This document shows positions 27,067 through 35,738 of a DNA stretch of 40,102 nucleotides, piece by piece (the stretch's first letter is position 1; every line of letters begins with the position of its first letter). Origin of the DNA: an uncultured Flavobacteriales bacterium (GTDB taxonomy: Bacteria > Bacteroidota > Bacteroidia > Flavobacteriales_D > Sanyastnellaceae). The notes under the pieces are model-generated. The model was not told the DNA's origin. It searched no databases and was given only the letters and a program-made list of their open reading frames with translations. Where the stretch lies: the NCBI GenBank assembly GCA_938084585.1, contig CALKFF010000032.1, positions 1 through 40,102 of the forward strand. The letters are read 5' to 3'. The translations under genes were made by a program, and so were the position numbers.

Positions 27067-27087
27067 AACCCACGCTGGGACGAACCT

Positions 27088-27118
27088 TTTGACGTTCTTG
27101 TCCGTTCAATCATTGTTG
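27088..27118 (+). promoter_or_regulatory. Candidate rpoD promoter (TTTG-N19-CATTGTTG)
   Basis: A -33-like TTTG at 27088-27091 is separated by 19 bp from a -7-like CATTGTTG at 27111-27118 (two mismatches to TAnnTTTG). The spacing fits the Bacteroidota consensus. It would give a leader of about 18 nt for rpoD. Confidence 0.45.
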
Positions 27119-27140
27119 CACACGAATTTCAACAGCACGC

Positions 27141-28010
27141 ATGAGGCAGTTAAAAATCACCAAGCAGGTCACCAACCGGGAGACTGCATCGTTGGACAAA
27201 TACCTCCAGGAGATTGGCCGTGTTGACTTGATTACTGCGGAGGAAGAGGTGGAACTCGCCCGCAAGATCAAGGCAGGAGACCAGGCCGCATTGGAGAAGT
27301 TGACCAAAGCCAACCTCCGATTTGTGGTCTCTGTGTCCAAGCAATACCAAAACCAGGGATTGTCTTTGCCTGATTTGATCAACGAAGGCAACCTGGGACT
27401 CATCAAGGCCGCGCAGCGATTTGACGAGACCCGTGGTTTCAAGTTCATCTCTTACGCGGTTTGGTGGATTCGCCAGTCCATTCTTCAAGCCTTGGCAGAG
27501 CAAAGCCGGATTGTTCGACTCCCGTTGAACAAGATTGGCTCGATCAACAAGATCAACAAAGCCTTTGCCCGCTTGGAGCAAGAGTTCGAGCGTCCACCAA
27601 CCGCCGCCGAATTGGCGGAGACGTTGGACATGACATTGGACGAAGTGAAGCAAAGCATGAAGAATGCGGGACGTCACGTGTCCATGGACGCGCCGTTGAA
27701 AGACGGAGACGAAAGCTCCAGCAACATGTACGATGTATTGCAGACAGGCGACACGCCTTCTCCAGACACCGACTTGATGACGGAATCGCTTCGCAAGGAA
27801 ATCGAGCGCTCACTGCGCACGTTGACTCCGCGAGAAGCAGACGTCGTGCGTCTTTACTTCGGCTTGAATGGGGAACACCCCATGACCTTGGAAGAAATTG
27901 GCGAGCGATTCGACCTCACGCGCGAGCGTGTGCGTCAAATCAAGGAAAAGGCCATTCGCCGGCTCAAGCACACCAGCAGGAGCCGCATCCTGAAAGGTTA
28001 CTTGGGCTGA
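27141..28010 (+). CDS. rpoD: Primary RNA polymerase sigma factor
   Basis: A 289-aa protein, the short form typical of Bacteroidota. It starts [20 protein letters not shown] with region 1.2, followed by region 2 ('[45 protein letters not shown]', split here only for reading), region 3 ('[12 protein letters not shown]') and the region 4 helix-turn-helix ('[20 protein letters not shown]'). Region 1.1 is absent, as in relatives. It directs RNA polymerase to housekeeping promoters, in this phylum of the TTG/TAnnTTTG type seen across the window. Its stop overlaps the convergent glycosylase gene by 13 bp. Confidence 0.97.
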   Translation: MRQLKITKQVTNRETASLDKYLQEIGRVDLITAEEEVELARKIKAGDQAALEKLTKANLRFVVSVSKQYQNQGLSLPDLINEGNLGLIKAAQRFDETRGFKFISYAVWWIRQSILQALAEQSRIVRLPLNKIGSINKINKAFARLEQEFERPPTAAELAETLDMTLDEVKQSMKNAGRHVSMDAPLKDGDESSSNMYDVLQTGDTPSPDTDLMTESLRKEIERSLRTLTPREADVVRLYFGLNGEHPMTLEEIGERFDLTRERVRQIKEKAIRRLKHTSRSRILKGYLG

Positions 28011-28612
28011 TTGTCCAGACTCTTCCACAAATGCAATGAAGCCACCGTTCGGTAGGGCTTCCAACGATCAGCCCGCAGTTCAAACGCTGCGGGCTTTTCT
28101 TTTGCATCGATGCCCAGGTGGATCATCATCGCGTTCCGCAGCCCCAAGTCTCCCGCAGAGAACATGTCCAGGTCGCCAAGGCCAAACATCCCGAACATGT
28201 CGCAACTCCATGGTCCCAGCCCCTTGATCTGCAGTAGTTCCTTCCGCCATTCCAACGAAGGCATTTGGGTCAATCTCTTGAGGTGAATCCCATCAGGCCC
28301 TGCCATCTCCGCCACACGCAACACGCAAACTGCTTTGCTTTGGCTGAGCCCAGCCCCTCTCAAAGTTTCCATGGACAAGGCCTGGATGCGCCTTGGCTCG
28401 AGTTGGCCGTCACACGCCGAGGTCAACCGAGCTGAAATCGTCGACGCGGCCTTGACGCTCAATTGCTGGCCCACCACTGTGCGAACCAGGGCTTCAAACG
28501 GTGGACGAGGGGCAGGCAAGTGCAGAGGTCCTTGGCGGTGAACCAAATTGTGCATGTCTGGATCGGTCTTGACAAGCAACGCAAGAAATGCGGCGTGAAC
28601 ACGTTCATACAT
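27998..28612 (-). CDS. AlkA-like DNA-3-methyladenine glycosylase (HhH-GPD family)
   Basis: A 204-aa protein. The helix-hairpin-helix '[15 protein letters not shown]' (about residues 126-140) is followed by '[12 protein letters not shown]', in which Asp155 corresponds to the catalytic Asp of AlkA-type enzymes. '[19 protein letters not shown]' is the usual N-terminal signature of the family. It lacks the extra N-terminal beta domain of E. coli AlkA, as many short homologues do. The enzyme removes alkylated purines from DNA, the first step of base-excision repair. Its 3' half carries, on the opposite strand, the hairpin and T tract that look like the rpoD terminator. It starts 26 bp from the divergent lipoprotein gene. 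Confidence 0.92.
   Translation of the reverse strand: MYERVHAAFLALLVKTDPDMHNLVHRQGPLHLPAPRPPFEALVRTVVGQQLSVKAASTISARLTSACDGQLEPRRIQALSMETLRGAGLSQSKAVCVLRVAEMAGPDGIHLKRLTQMPSLEWRKELLQIKGLGPWSCDMFGMFGLGDLDMFSAGDLGLRNAMMIHLGIDAKEKPAAFELRADRWKPYRTVASLHLWKSLDNQPK
28070..28103 (+). terminator. Rho-independent terminator of rpoD, inside the convergent glycosylase gene
   Basis: AGCCCGCAG (28070-28078) pairs perfectly with CTGCGGGCT (28087-28095) over an 8-nt loop and runs into TTTTCTTTT. It lies 60 bp past the rpoD stop on the plus strand, wholly within the minus-strand glycosylase coding sequence. Confidence 0.85.
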
Positions 28613-28626
28613 GCATGCAAGTTGGA

Positions 28627-28634
28627 CATCTTTG
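28627..28634 (+). promoter_or_regulatory. -7-like box (CATCTTTG), leaderless
   Basis: One mismatch to TAnnTTTG (C at position 1). It ends four bases before the ATG at 28639. Confidence 0.45.
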
Positions 28635-28638
28635 CAAC

Positions 28639-30195
28639 ATGATGCTTTATAGGCTTTCGAGTATTCTCCTCGGTGCAGGATTCCTGTTCATCGCTGGGGC
28701 CTTCATTCTGGGCACTCAAGGCTGTCAGAGGCAAAGCTGGGACACCAATCCAGACCACATGCTCAGGCTGTCCACAGACACGTTGTTCTTCGACACCGTG
28801 TTTGCCACAGTGGGAAGCGTCACGTTGCCACTCAAGCTGTACAACGACCACGACGCCAGCCTGCGGGTGGAGGACCTGCAACTTGCCGACGGTTCTTCGA
28901 GTGCCTACAGGCTCAACGTCAACGGATGGCCTGTGCAGGACCTCAACACTCCTCTGGAAACACTGTCGTTGCTTCCTGGTGACAGCATGTACGTGTTCGT
29001 GGAGGTCACCGTCGACCCCAATTCAGGGGCAGGGGCCACGCCATTTTGGGTTCGGGACGAGTTGACCTTCGTGACGAACGGCAACGTCCAAGAGGTGAAG
29101 TTGCTTGCGCGTGGCCAAAACGCGGTGTTTCACGGTGGCCCCAACCAATACACCACTTTGGCGTGCGACGAAGTGTGGACGGCAGAGTTGCCACACGTCA
29201 TCTACGGAAGGATTCTTGTGGACCCTGGGTGCACCTTGACCATCTTGCCAGGTGCGGAAGTGTACGCCCACGACGGTTCGGGCATCTGGGTCAGGGGAGG
29301 AACCCTGGTGGCCGATGGCTCGCTGGGGGCACCCATCCTGTTCCGCGGCGACCGTTTGGAAGACAACTACGCCACCACACCAGGGCAATGGGGACTCTCT
29401 TTTGAAATCACCGACACGCTTTCTGGAAGTTTGGTCAATTTCTCTGCATTTCGCGGGGGGATTTGGTTGGACAGGGCGGTGAACTGCGTGCTTGACCACG
29501 TCGACCTCAGGCAAGCCACAGTCGGGGTTTGGGTGGACAGTGTGGGGACGGATGCAGACTATGCTTTGCGGCTCACCAACAGCGTGTTGTCCAACATGGA
29601 ATCCATCGGTCTGCTGTCCCAGTCGGGGCACATTGAAGGATACAACAACCTCATTTCCAATTGCGGTCAAGCATGTGGCTACTTCGCATTGGGCGGCAAC
29701 ATCCAATTGCACCTCTCGACTTTCGCCAATTTCAGCACACAGGGAAGTGGGTTGCGACAGTTTCCCACCGTCTACGTCAACGACTGGTACGAAGCTGCAA
29801 ACGGAAGCGTCCAAGTTCGGCCCTTTGCCGGCACCACGGAGTTTAGAAATTGCATCGTCGCGGGCAACAACGCTTCGCTGAATGAGTTCAGTGAATTCAT
29901 TGTGGACCTGTGGGATTCAAGCTTGTACCCATCTCCGTTGTGGACGGCATCCGCCGTGCAGCACCAAATGGAGGCGTTCCCTGCAAACATCTTGGACGAC
30001 GCCACGTCCGTCAACAGCGATCCGCCATTTGTGAACGTGTTTGAAGAGGACTTCAGGTTGGAGACGTCAGCCGCGTCGTGGACCGGCATCTCCTCTTCGC
30101 CGCCATTCAGTGCGTTTGAAGTGGGCACTGATTTGACTGGAGAGCCACGCAGCACATTCGCCCCCACCAAGGGCTGTTACGAGCGCATCAACTGA
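28639..30195 (+). CDS. Lipoprotein with right-handed parallel beta-helix
   Basis: A 518-aa protein from the ATG at 28639 (MMLYRLSSILLGAGFLFIAG); the frame is open further upstream but a -7-like box four bases before this ATG supports it. A hydrophobic segment ends in a loose lipobox (GTQGC, Cys29), so it is probably lipidated and anchored to the outer or inner membrane. Residues about 60-170 form an Ig-like domain with the DTLFFDTVFATVGS pattern; residues 190-450 contain repeated N-x-I/V strand units of a beta-helix ('NSVLSNMESIGLLSQSGHIEGYNNLISNC'-type turns). Beta-helix folds often bind or cut polysaccharides, but no catalytic residues can be assigned. It is followed 70 bp later by the transporter gene. 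Confidence 0.85.
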   Translation: MMLYRLSSILLGAGFLFIAGAFILGTQGCQRQSWDTNPDHMLRLSTDTLFFDTVFATVGSVTLPLKLYNDHDASLRVEDLQLADGSSSAYRLNVNGWPVQDLNTPLETLSLLPGDSMYVFVEVTVDPNSGAGATPFWVRDELTFVTNGNVQEVKLLARGQNAVFHGGPNQYTTLACDEVWTAELPHVIYGRILVDPGCTLTILPGAEVYAHDGSGIWVRGGTLVADGSLGAPILFRGDRLEDNYATTPGQWGLSFEITDTLSGSLVNFSAFRGGIWLDRAVNCVLDHVDLRQATVGVWVDSVGTDADYALRLTNSVLSNMESIGLLSQSGHIEGYNNLISNCGQACGYFALGGNIQLHLSTFANFSTQGSGLRQFPTVYVNDWYEAANGSVQVRPFAGTTEFRNCIVAGNNASLNEFSEFIVDLWDSSLYPSPLWTASAVQHQMEAFPANILDDATSVNSDPPFVNVFEEDFRLETSAASWTGISSSPPFSAFEVGTDLTGEPRSTFAPTKGCYERIN

Positions 30196-30265
30196 GTTGG
30201 TCGCCGTGTCAGGCTGAAACTTTTAAGGGTTAAGGCCCGTATGAGAAGGGCAATCGCGCCTTTCC

Positions 30266-33199
30266 ATGACGACAAGCGTCCTTCAAGCACTGATCCAATT
30301 GTTTGCCCTTTTCGCCGCCGGCCGCGGCAAAGAGGGCATCGCCATGGGCCGTCGTCATGCGTCACGTTACATGCAACGCCAAATGCCCAAAATGCATTTG
30401 GAGGACAGCCTTCAGCGCTTCGATGAACTGGTCAACGTGTTTCAAACCATGCCCGGGCAAGGCGAGGACATGATGGCCAAGCGGCTGTCCAAGCTGAGCG
30501 TCAAGCTGCTCCGCACTTGCGCCCAAATCAACAAAGGCCTCGAATTGCATGAAAAGCACATCGTGGTCATCCGCTTGCTCGAATTTTTGCGTGAATTGCC
30601 AGACCCTGAAACGGGCCAGGTCTTTCTCCGCACGGTTGTGGATACCTTCAACATGGAGGACGACACCTACCAGGCCATGCAGTTGTTGGTGAACCAAGTG
30701 GGAGACCTTGACGACAGCTCTTCAGGTACATTCGTTTTGTCACAAACAGCGCTTGACGGACGGTTTGGCGGCATGGTGGCCGGTCTGCACGTGGAAGAGC
30801 AGAACTTGTTTCTGCTACGCGCGGGCATCGACCAAGAATTGCGCATCAACCACGAGCCAGTGCCGATGAACTCCGTGGTGATGTTGGCGCCTGGAGGAAG
30901 CGTGCGAGACGGCCTCGGGTCCACGTTGTTTCACAGCGAATTGGTGGCCCTGCTGAACGCCCAGAAGGGCGAGAAGGCGCCCTGGGCCTTCCAAGTGCAC
31001 AACATCAGCCATTGGTTCCAGAGTCCTAAGTCTCAGGCCCTCCACCAATTCAGCTTCGAAGCTCGCGCAGGTCAGCTGGTGGGAATCATGGGCGGCAGCG
31101 GGTCCGGTAAATCCACCTTGCTGAGCATCTTGAACGGCAGCATGCGTCCGACGTTCGGCTCGGTGAAGTTGATGGATGTGGACATTCACGATGCACCAGA
31201 GCGTGTGGCAGGTCTTATTGGCCACGTCCCTCAGGAGGATGTGCTTGTGGAAGAACTCACCGTCCGTGAAAACCTCGCCTTCAACGCCAAGCTCAGCTTG
31301 TCTCATTTGTCTGAAGACGACCAACTGGCGAGGGTGGACGAGGTGCTTCAACAACTGGGACTTTGGGAGACCCGCGATTTGCGCGTCGGATCGGTGTTGG
31401 ACAAAGTGATTTCAGGTGGTCAACGCAAGAGGCTGAACATCGGACTTGAACTGCTCCGAAAGCCAGAGGTGCTTTTCCTGGACGAGCCCACAAGCGGGTT
31501 GTCCAGCAGAGACAGCGCCCAAATCATGGACATCCTCAAAGAATTGACCTATGCAGGTCAATTGGTCTTCGCGGTCTTGCACCAACCGTCATCTGATTTG
31601 TTCAAGATGCTCGACCGCCTGTTCATGCTTGATGTGGGGGGGCATCCGGTGTACTGGGGCAACCCGTTGAACGCCGTGCGCCACTTCAACGAATTGGCGT
31701 CTCGGGTCCACGACGACCAATGCGAGTGCGCCTCCTGCGGCAACGTCAACCCCGAGCAAATCTTCGACATCCTCGAGGCACGCACCGTGGACGAGTACGG
31801 CCGCAAAACCGACGTTCGGCGGACAACGCCTCAGGAGTGGAGCGACTTCTACACGGTGCTGCTTGAGCAAGAACCCGACGCTTCGGAAGCAGAGACCCCT
31901 GTGGTCAAGCCATCCACCCGAGCCGCCTCTGGTTGGACGCAATGGACTACGTTCCTGTCGCGTGACATCCTCACCAAATGGCGCAACAAGCAGTACCTCT
32001 GGGTCAACTTGCTGGAGGCGCCGGCGCTTGCCATGTTGCTTGCAGGGTTCATGAGGTTTGCCTTGGCCGACGCCGATTACACCTTCCGGGCCAGTGAAAA
32101 TGTGCCGCCGTTCTTGTTCATCTCCGTCATTGTGGCGCTGTTCCTGGGGCTGAGCGTGAGTGCAGAGGAAATTCTCCGAGACAGAACACTGCTCAAACGC
32201 GAGCAGTTTCTGCAGGTCAAATGGCACAACTTCGTCCACGCCAAGCTGACAGTGGTGGCCGCCGTGTCGGTGGTGCACAGCCTGGGCTTTGTCTTGGTGT
32301 CGCATGCCATTTTGGACATTCGGGGATTTGTGCTCACCCACACCCTTGTGTTGTTTGCCGTGGCTTTTTTCGGCAACGTGCTTGGGCTGTTGATTTCTGC
32401 GCTGTTCAACACGGCGAAAGTCATCTACATCGTCATCCCACTTTTGGTGATTCCCCAAATCATCTTTGGCGGCGCGATCATTCGATTTGAGCGGTTCAAC
32501 CCGGCCTTCACCCAGGCCGACGCTGTGCCTTGGTTCGGCAATGTCATGGCGTCCCGGTGGGGCTTCGAAGCGCTTGCCGTGGACCTGGCAAGGAACAACG
32601 CCTACGACAAGACATTGATGCCTTGGGAAGACCGACTTCATCAAGCGGCATGGCGGCGCGACTTCTGGCTGGCTGAGCTGCGCAAAGTGGAAGACGAGGC
32701 GTTGTTGATGTCTGAGCTTTCGTTTGCCCAAGACGAATTGAGCCGTTGGGAGGGGAGTCCTTTTGCTTGGCCTTTCGACACGTTGTCCCAGCCAGATTGG
32801 AATGTGGTGAAGGACGTGTACAACAACCACTACCAGGCCGCCTTCAAGGCACGCAACCAAGTCCGCGCGGGCTTGGCGGAGGCAGGTGACTTGGTTTCAT
32901 TGAAAGGTCATCACCACAACGATGAATTGTGGTCGTGGGTGCTTCAAGACGACCGCAAGGAACGCGTGCTCAAGGTGGAGGAAACCCTGGTTCAAAAGTC
33001 AGGCCCCATCCATCGCTTGGATGCACGCACTGAGGCATTCGACAGCACGATGTACACCCCCTTCAAGAAGCTCGGAGGCTCGAAGATCCCCACCCTGGTG
33101 TTCAATGTGCTCGCTCTGATGGGAATGGCTGCCCTTGTTTGGGCGGGGTTGCTGATGCAACCTCGAATCAGTGGTCTCCTGAAGTCTCCACAAGTTTGA
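30266..33199 (+). CDS. ABCG-like ABC-2 transporter, ATPase-permease fusion with extra N-terminal domain
   Basis: A 977-aa protein. Residues 1-160 are helical and 160-240 beta-rich (perhaps an FHA- or TerB-like sensory part; this is inference). The ATPase follows: Walker A 'GGSGSGKST' (about residue 276), signature 'ISGGQRKR' (about 381) and Walker B 'VLFLDEPTSGL' (about 404). A Cys cluster 'CECASC' lies near 489. Residues 578-820 hold about six membrane segments ('FLFISVIVALFLGLSVSAEE', 'VIYIVIPLLVIPQIIFGGAI'), a long soluble loop follows, and a last membrane helix lies near 950. The order ATPase-then-permease in one chain is that of eukaryotic ABCG half-transporters and their bacterial relatives. 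The substrate is unknown. Its end overlaps siaC convergently by 32 bp. Confidence 0.9.
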   Translation: MTTSVLQALIQLFALFAAGRGKEGIAMGRRHASRYMQRQMPKMHLEDSLQRFDELVNVFQTMPGQGEDMMAKRLSKLSVKLLRTCAQINKGLELHEKHIVVIRLLEFLRELPDPETGQVFLRTVVDTFNMEDDTYQAMQLLVNQVGDLDDSSSGTFVLSQTALDGRFGGMVAGLHVEEQNLFLLRAGIDQELRINHEPVPMNSVVMLAPGGSVRDGLGSTLFHSELVALLNAQKGEKAPWAFQVHNISHWFQSPKSQALHQFSFEARAGQLVGIMGGSGSGKSTLLSILNGSMRPTFGSVKLMDVDIHDAPERVAGLIGHVPQEDVLVEELTVRENLAFNAKLSLSHLSEDDQLARVDEVLQQLGLWETRDLRVGSVLDKVISGGQRKRLNIGLELLRKPEVLFLDEPTSGLSSRDSAQIMDILKELTYAGQLVFAVLHQPSSDLFKMLDRLFMLDVGGHPVYWGNPLNAVRHFNELASRVHDDQCECASCGNVNPEQIFDILEARTVDEYGRKTDVRRTTPQEWSDFYTVLLEQEPDASEAETPVVKPSTRAASGWTQWTTFLSRDILTKWRNKQYLWVNLLEAPALAMLLAGFMRFALADADYTFRASENVPPFLFISVIVALFLGLSVSAEEILRDRTLLKREQFLQVKWHNFVHAKLTVVAAVSVVHSLGFVLVSHAILDIRGFVLTHTLVLFAVAFFGNVLGLLISALFNTAKVIYIVIPLLVIPQIIFGGAIIRFERFNPAFTQADAVPWFGNVMASRWGFEALAVDLARNNAYDKTLMPWEDRLHQAAWRRDFWLAELRKVEDEALLMSELSFAQDELSRWEGSPFAWPFDTLSQPDWNVVKDVYNNHYQAAFKARNQVRAGLAEAGDLVSLKGHHHNDELWSWVLQDDRKERVLKVEETLVQKSGPIHRLDARTEAFDSTMYTPFKKLGGSKIPTLVFNVLALMGMAALVWAGLLMQPRISGLLKSPQV

Positions 33200-33545
33200 A
33201 GGGCAGCTGGATGATCGCGGCGTAATCTTCACCAGCCTCTTCCATGTCTTCGTCCTCTTCCTCGTAGTACCAGTACACTTCGGCGTCGCACTTGGAAGCC
33301 TCCACGCGCTTCAACATGTCCATCAGGCACTTGGAAGAACTCGTGTTGAAGTACTCGAGTTTCACGTGGATTTCGACCCGGCCACCAGCCTCAGGACAAA
33401 ACGCTTGCACCCAATCCAAGAGTGGGCCGTAGAACTGAATGGAGTTTTCAGGAATGCTCCTTCCAGCAAGGGTCAACTTGCGCTCCAACGCCATGAATTC
33501 CACCTGCGGTGTCTTGGCTGTGCGTTCAAGGATGAGATCCTGCAT
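33168..33545 (-). CDS. siaC: SiaC-family regulatory phosphoprotein (DUF1987)
   Basis: A 125-aa protein matching the SiaC pattern: 'TPQVEF', 'GRSIPENSIQFYGPLLDWV', 'LEYFNTSSSKCLMDML' and the acidic 'YYEEEDEDMEEAGEDY'. The central Thr of 'NTSSSK' is residue 68, the same number as the reported phosphosite in Pseudomonas aeruginosa SiaC. In that species SiaC is phosphorylated by SiaB and dephosphorylated by SiaA, and the free form activates the diguanylate cyclase SiaD. The start is 3 bp after the siaB stop, so the two are co-transcribed. No SiaA or SiaD homologue lies in this window, so the target here is unknown. Confidence 0.9.
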   Translation of the reverse strand: MQDLILERTAKTPQVEFMALERKLTLAGRSIPENSIQFYGPLLDWVQAFCPEAGGRVEIHVKLEYFNTSSSKCLMDMLKRVEASKCDAEVYWYYEEEDEDMEEAGEDYAAIIQLPFKLVETSGDH

Positions 33546-33548
33546 GAT

Positions 33549-34073
33549 TCAGTCTGACTTGGGGTTAAGGACAACGTGAAGCACGAGCTTTCCGCCGCCT
33601 GATTCGAAAGGTATGCATTCTGCCGCTAGGTTGTCGCGGGAGCACAAACGAAGGTCCATCAGTCCCAAGCCTGCCCCACCCGTGGCCGTCCGAGCACCAT
33701 GCTCCAACTGCGCCAGCCGGCGGGCCTTCAAGGACGGCATGTCCAACGCCAGCACAGGATCAAGGGCTTGCCGCAGACCATCCCACTGAATGGGGGCGAC
33801 GTCGTTCTCCGAACGGAGATGGCACTGCCCCTTTGCGTCGTACCCGACCTTGAGGTTCACGTCTGAAGCGTGCTTTGTGAGGTTTTGGAACAACTCGATG
33901 GCACAGCGCATGGCCTTCTTCGACGGCCCCTTGGGCCAGTCACGCCTGCGAATTCCCTCTTCCAACCACGACAGCAACACCTCATTTTGCCTCGCCTTCA
34001 GGGGGCCATGCCAATGCAACGCCCAGTCAGGATTGAGGTGGTTTGCTTGGGAAGAAGGTGGCGTTGGTCTCAT
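33549..34073 (-). CDS. siaB: SiaB-family protein kinase (GHKL fold)
   Basis: A 174-aa protein. An N-box-like helix 'CAIELFQNLTKHA' (Glu60, Asn64) and a G-box-like 'GGAGLGLMDL' (about 132-141) mark a small GHKL ATPase fold, as in SiaB and anti-sigma kinases. No His-phosphorylation or dimerisation domain is seen. SiaB phosphorylates its partner SiaC on Thr; the SiaC gene follows after 3 bp, supporting the assignment. The gene is divergent from the methyltransferase gene. It is a small cytoplasmic protein with no membrane segment, so an upstream sensor, if any, must be separate. Confidence 0.85.
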   Translation of the reverse strand: MRPTPPSSQANHLNPDWALHWHGPLKARQNEVLLSWLEEGIRRRDWPKGPSKKAMRCAIELFQNLTKHASDVNLKVGYDAKGQCHLRSENDVAPIQWDGLRQALDPVLALDMPSLKARRLAQLEHGARTATGGAGLGLMDLRLCSRDNLAAECIPFESGGGKLVLHVVLNPKSD

Positions 34074-34110
34074 CGCTTGCAGTGCATGTCAAAGAACGAA
34101 TTTTATGCCG

Positions 34111-34118
34111 CACTTTTG
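34111..34118 (+). promoter_or_regulatory. -7-like box (CACTTTTG) for the methyltransferase
   Basis: One mismatch to TAnnTTTG (C at position 1). It ends seven bases before the ATG at 34126 and favours that start over the ATG at 34105. Confidence 0.35.
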
Positions 34119-34125
34119 TGGCCCG

Positions 34126-34920
34126 ATGGGCCAGGAATTGCAACGAGACGTGTGGAAAACGGACCCGGAATGGTTCAGACCTTGGTTCAACACTGAGGCG
34201 TACCACCGGCTCTATGGCCACAGAAGCGAAGAGGAGGCCGACGAGCTTGTCCAAGCCCTGCTCAACCAGGAAGGTCTCGCAAGTTCTGGACGCGTGTTGG
34301 ACGCTGGATGCGGGGCGGGGCGACATGCCAGGGCATTTTTCCAGCGAGGATGGGACGTTCACGCCTTCGACCTGAGTGAAGCGAGCATCGCTTCTGCGGT
34401 CAACCATCCTCTTGTCCCGGCCAACGAGAAGCTTCAGTTTCAGGTCCACGACTTGAGGGAGCTGGACGGTCAGCGCGGTTGGCATGGCGCCTTTGACCTT
34501 GTGGCCAACTTCTTCACAAGCTTGGGCTACTTCGACGAGCCCCAGGCCATGGAGCGCATTGTGGGGCATTTTGCCGCTTTCCTGAAGCCTGGCGGCCACT
34601 TGCTTGTGGATTACCTCAATGCAGAAGCGGTGGCAAAACACCTTGTGCCTCATGAACGCATCACGAAGGCGGACACAACGTTCGACATTCGCCGCCGCAT
34701 TCACCGTGGATGGATCGAGAAATCCATTCAATACACATGGGACGGCGAGCCCTGCCACCATGTGGAACGGGTGCAAGCCTTGACCAAATCCGCGTTCCAC
34801 TCTGCGTTGTCAAATGCTGGACTCGAAGTGTCCCACGTTTGGGGCGATTACGCACTTTCCAAGTGGACACCTGACTCGCCCAGAACCATGATTCTCGCAC
34901 ACAAACCCACCAACTCCTGA
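34126..34920 (+). CDS. Class I SAM-dependent methyltransferase
   Basis: 264 aa from the ATG at 34126 (MGQELQRDVWKTDPEWFRPW); the ATG at 34105 would add seven residues. Motif I 'VLDAGCGAGRHARAF' and the acidic residue ending strand 2 ('VHAFDLSEASI') bind S-adenosylmethionine; 'FDLVANFFTSLGYF' is motif IV-like and 'LKPGGHLLVDYLN' is post-motif. The substrate cannot be told: small molecules, lipids and quinones are all possible. The 'WFNTEAYHRLYGHRS' N-terminus is shared by many Bacteroidota homologues of unknown substrate. The ZIP transporter starts 4 bp after its stop, so the two are probably co-transcribed. Confidence 0.88.
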   Translation: MGQELQRDVWKTDPEWFRPWFNTEAYHRLYGHRSEEEADELVQALLNQEGLASSGRVLDAGCGAGRHARAFFQRGWDVHAFDLSEASIASAVNHPLVPANEKLQFQVHDLRELDGQRGWHGAFDLVANFFTSLGYFDEPQAMERIVGHFAAFLKPGGHLLVDYLNAEAVAKHLVPHERITKADTTFDIRRRIHRGWIEKSIQYTWDGEPCHHVERVQALTKSAFHSALSNAGLEVSHVWGDYALSKWTPDSPRTMILAHKPTNS

Positions 34921-34924
34921 CGGC

Positions 34925-35701
34925 ATGCTTTTGACAACTGCTTTGTTTCTGGCGACTGCGCTCTTCGGAGGGGGGCTGTTTGTGCTGATGGGCAAGAGGG
35001 GCATCGACAACCTGGGACTCATCTTGTCTTTTGGCGGGGCTTTCATCATTGCCATGTGCTTTCTGCACCTCGTCCCCGAAGCCTTTGCTGGCACGTCGTC
35101 TGCTGGACTTTGTGTGCTGGCGGGTTTCTTGCTGCAGGGGTTGCTGGAATTCCTGAGTCAAGGCATTGAGCACGGCCATTTCCACGCCCACAAGCACGGG
35201 CCTGAGTGTGAAACACCATCTTCCTGGAAAAAGCTTCCTTGGGCGGCGTTGCTCAGCTTGGGGCTGCACGCCGCCTTGGAAAGCATGCCCGTCATCGGGC
35301 CGCATGTCCATCATGAAGGTCACGTTCACGGCCCACTGTCCTTGGACCTCATCGATTGGGGACTGACGGTGGGGCTCATCCTGCACAAGGTTCCTGTGGC
35401 CATGGTGCTCATGGCCATGATGCTGGAACAACACGTGCCCAAGCGGACGGCTTGGTTGGTGCTTGCAGGGTTCGGAGTGTCGCCAGCCTTGGGCATGCTC
35501 AGCGCGGACATGGTGTACCACGCGTTGGATGCAAACGCCGCGGCCGAGGTCACGTCCATGCTGCAGGCGCTCGTGGTTGGCATCCTGCTGCACATCGGCA
35601 CGACCGTCCTGTTTGAAGCAGGGGAGGGGCACGCCTTCAACAAGGCCAAATTTGCGGCCACCTGCGCCGGTTTGGGACTCGGCCTGTTGGCCTTTGCCTG
35701 A
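34925..35701 (+). CDS. ZIP-family metal transporter
   Basis: A 258-aa protein with about eight hydrophobic segments. The conserved metal-site helices are present: 'SLGLHAALESMP' (helix 4, His and Glu) and 'GLILHKVPVAMVLMAMML' (helix 5, HxxP). Two His-rich stretches ('HGHFHAHKHG' and 'HVHHEGHVHG') lie in the loops and probably bind zinc or similar ions. ZIP proteins move Zn2+, Fe2+ or Mn2+ into the cytoplasm; the metal here is not predictable. The gene begins 4 bp after the methyltransferase stop. Confidence 0.93.
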   Translation: MLLTTALFLATALFGGGLFVLMGKRGIDNLGLILSFGGAFIIAMCFLHLVPEAFAGTSSAGLCVLAGFLLQGLLEFLSQGIEHGHFHAHKHGPECETPSSWKKLPWAALLSLGLHAALESMPVIGPHVHHEGHVHGPLSLDLIDWGLTVGLILHKVPVAMVLMAMMLEQHVPKRTAWLVLAGFGVSPALGMLSADMVYHALDANAAAEVTSMLQALVVGILLHIGTTVLFEAGEGHAFNKAKFAATCAGLGLGLLAFA

Positions 35702-35716
35702 AGCGAAACCTTTTTG

Positions 35717-35738
35717 AGGTGGGTGCGTACACCCGCCT
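35717..35738. other. Hairpin downstream of the ZIP transporter gene
   Basis: A 9-bp stem (35717-35725 with 35730-35738, one G-T wobble) around a CGTA loop, 15 bp after the stop. No T tract follows on either strand. Nothing else certain is seen in the 155-bp gap to the next gene. Confidence 0.4.

Noticed and set aside
31589-32860. 423-codon minus-strand open frame within the ABC transporter region
   Set aside because: The plus strand encodes clear ABC transporter motifs and membrane helices; the reverse frame is a composition shadow.
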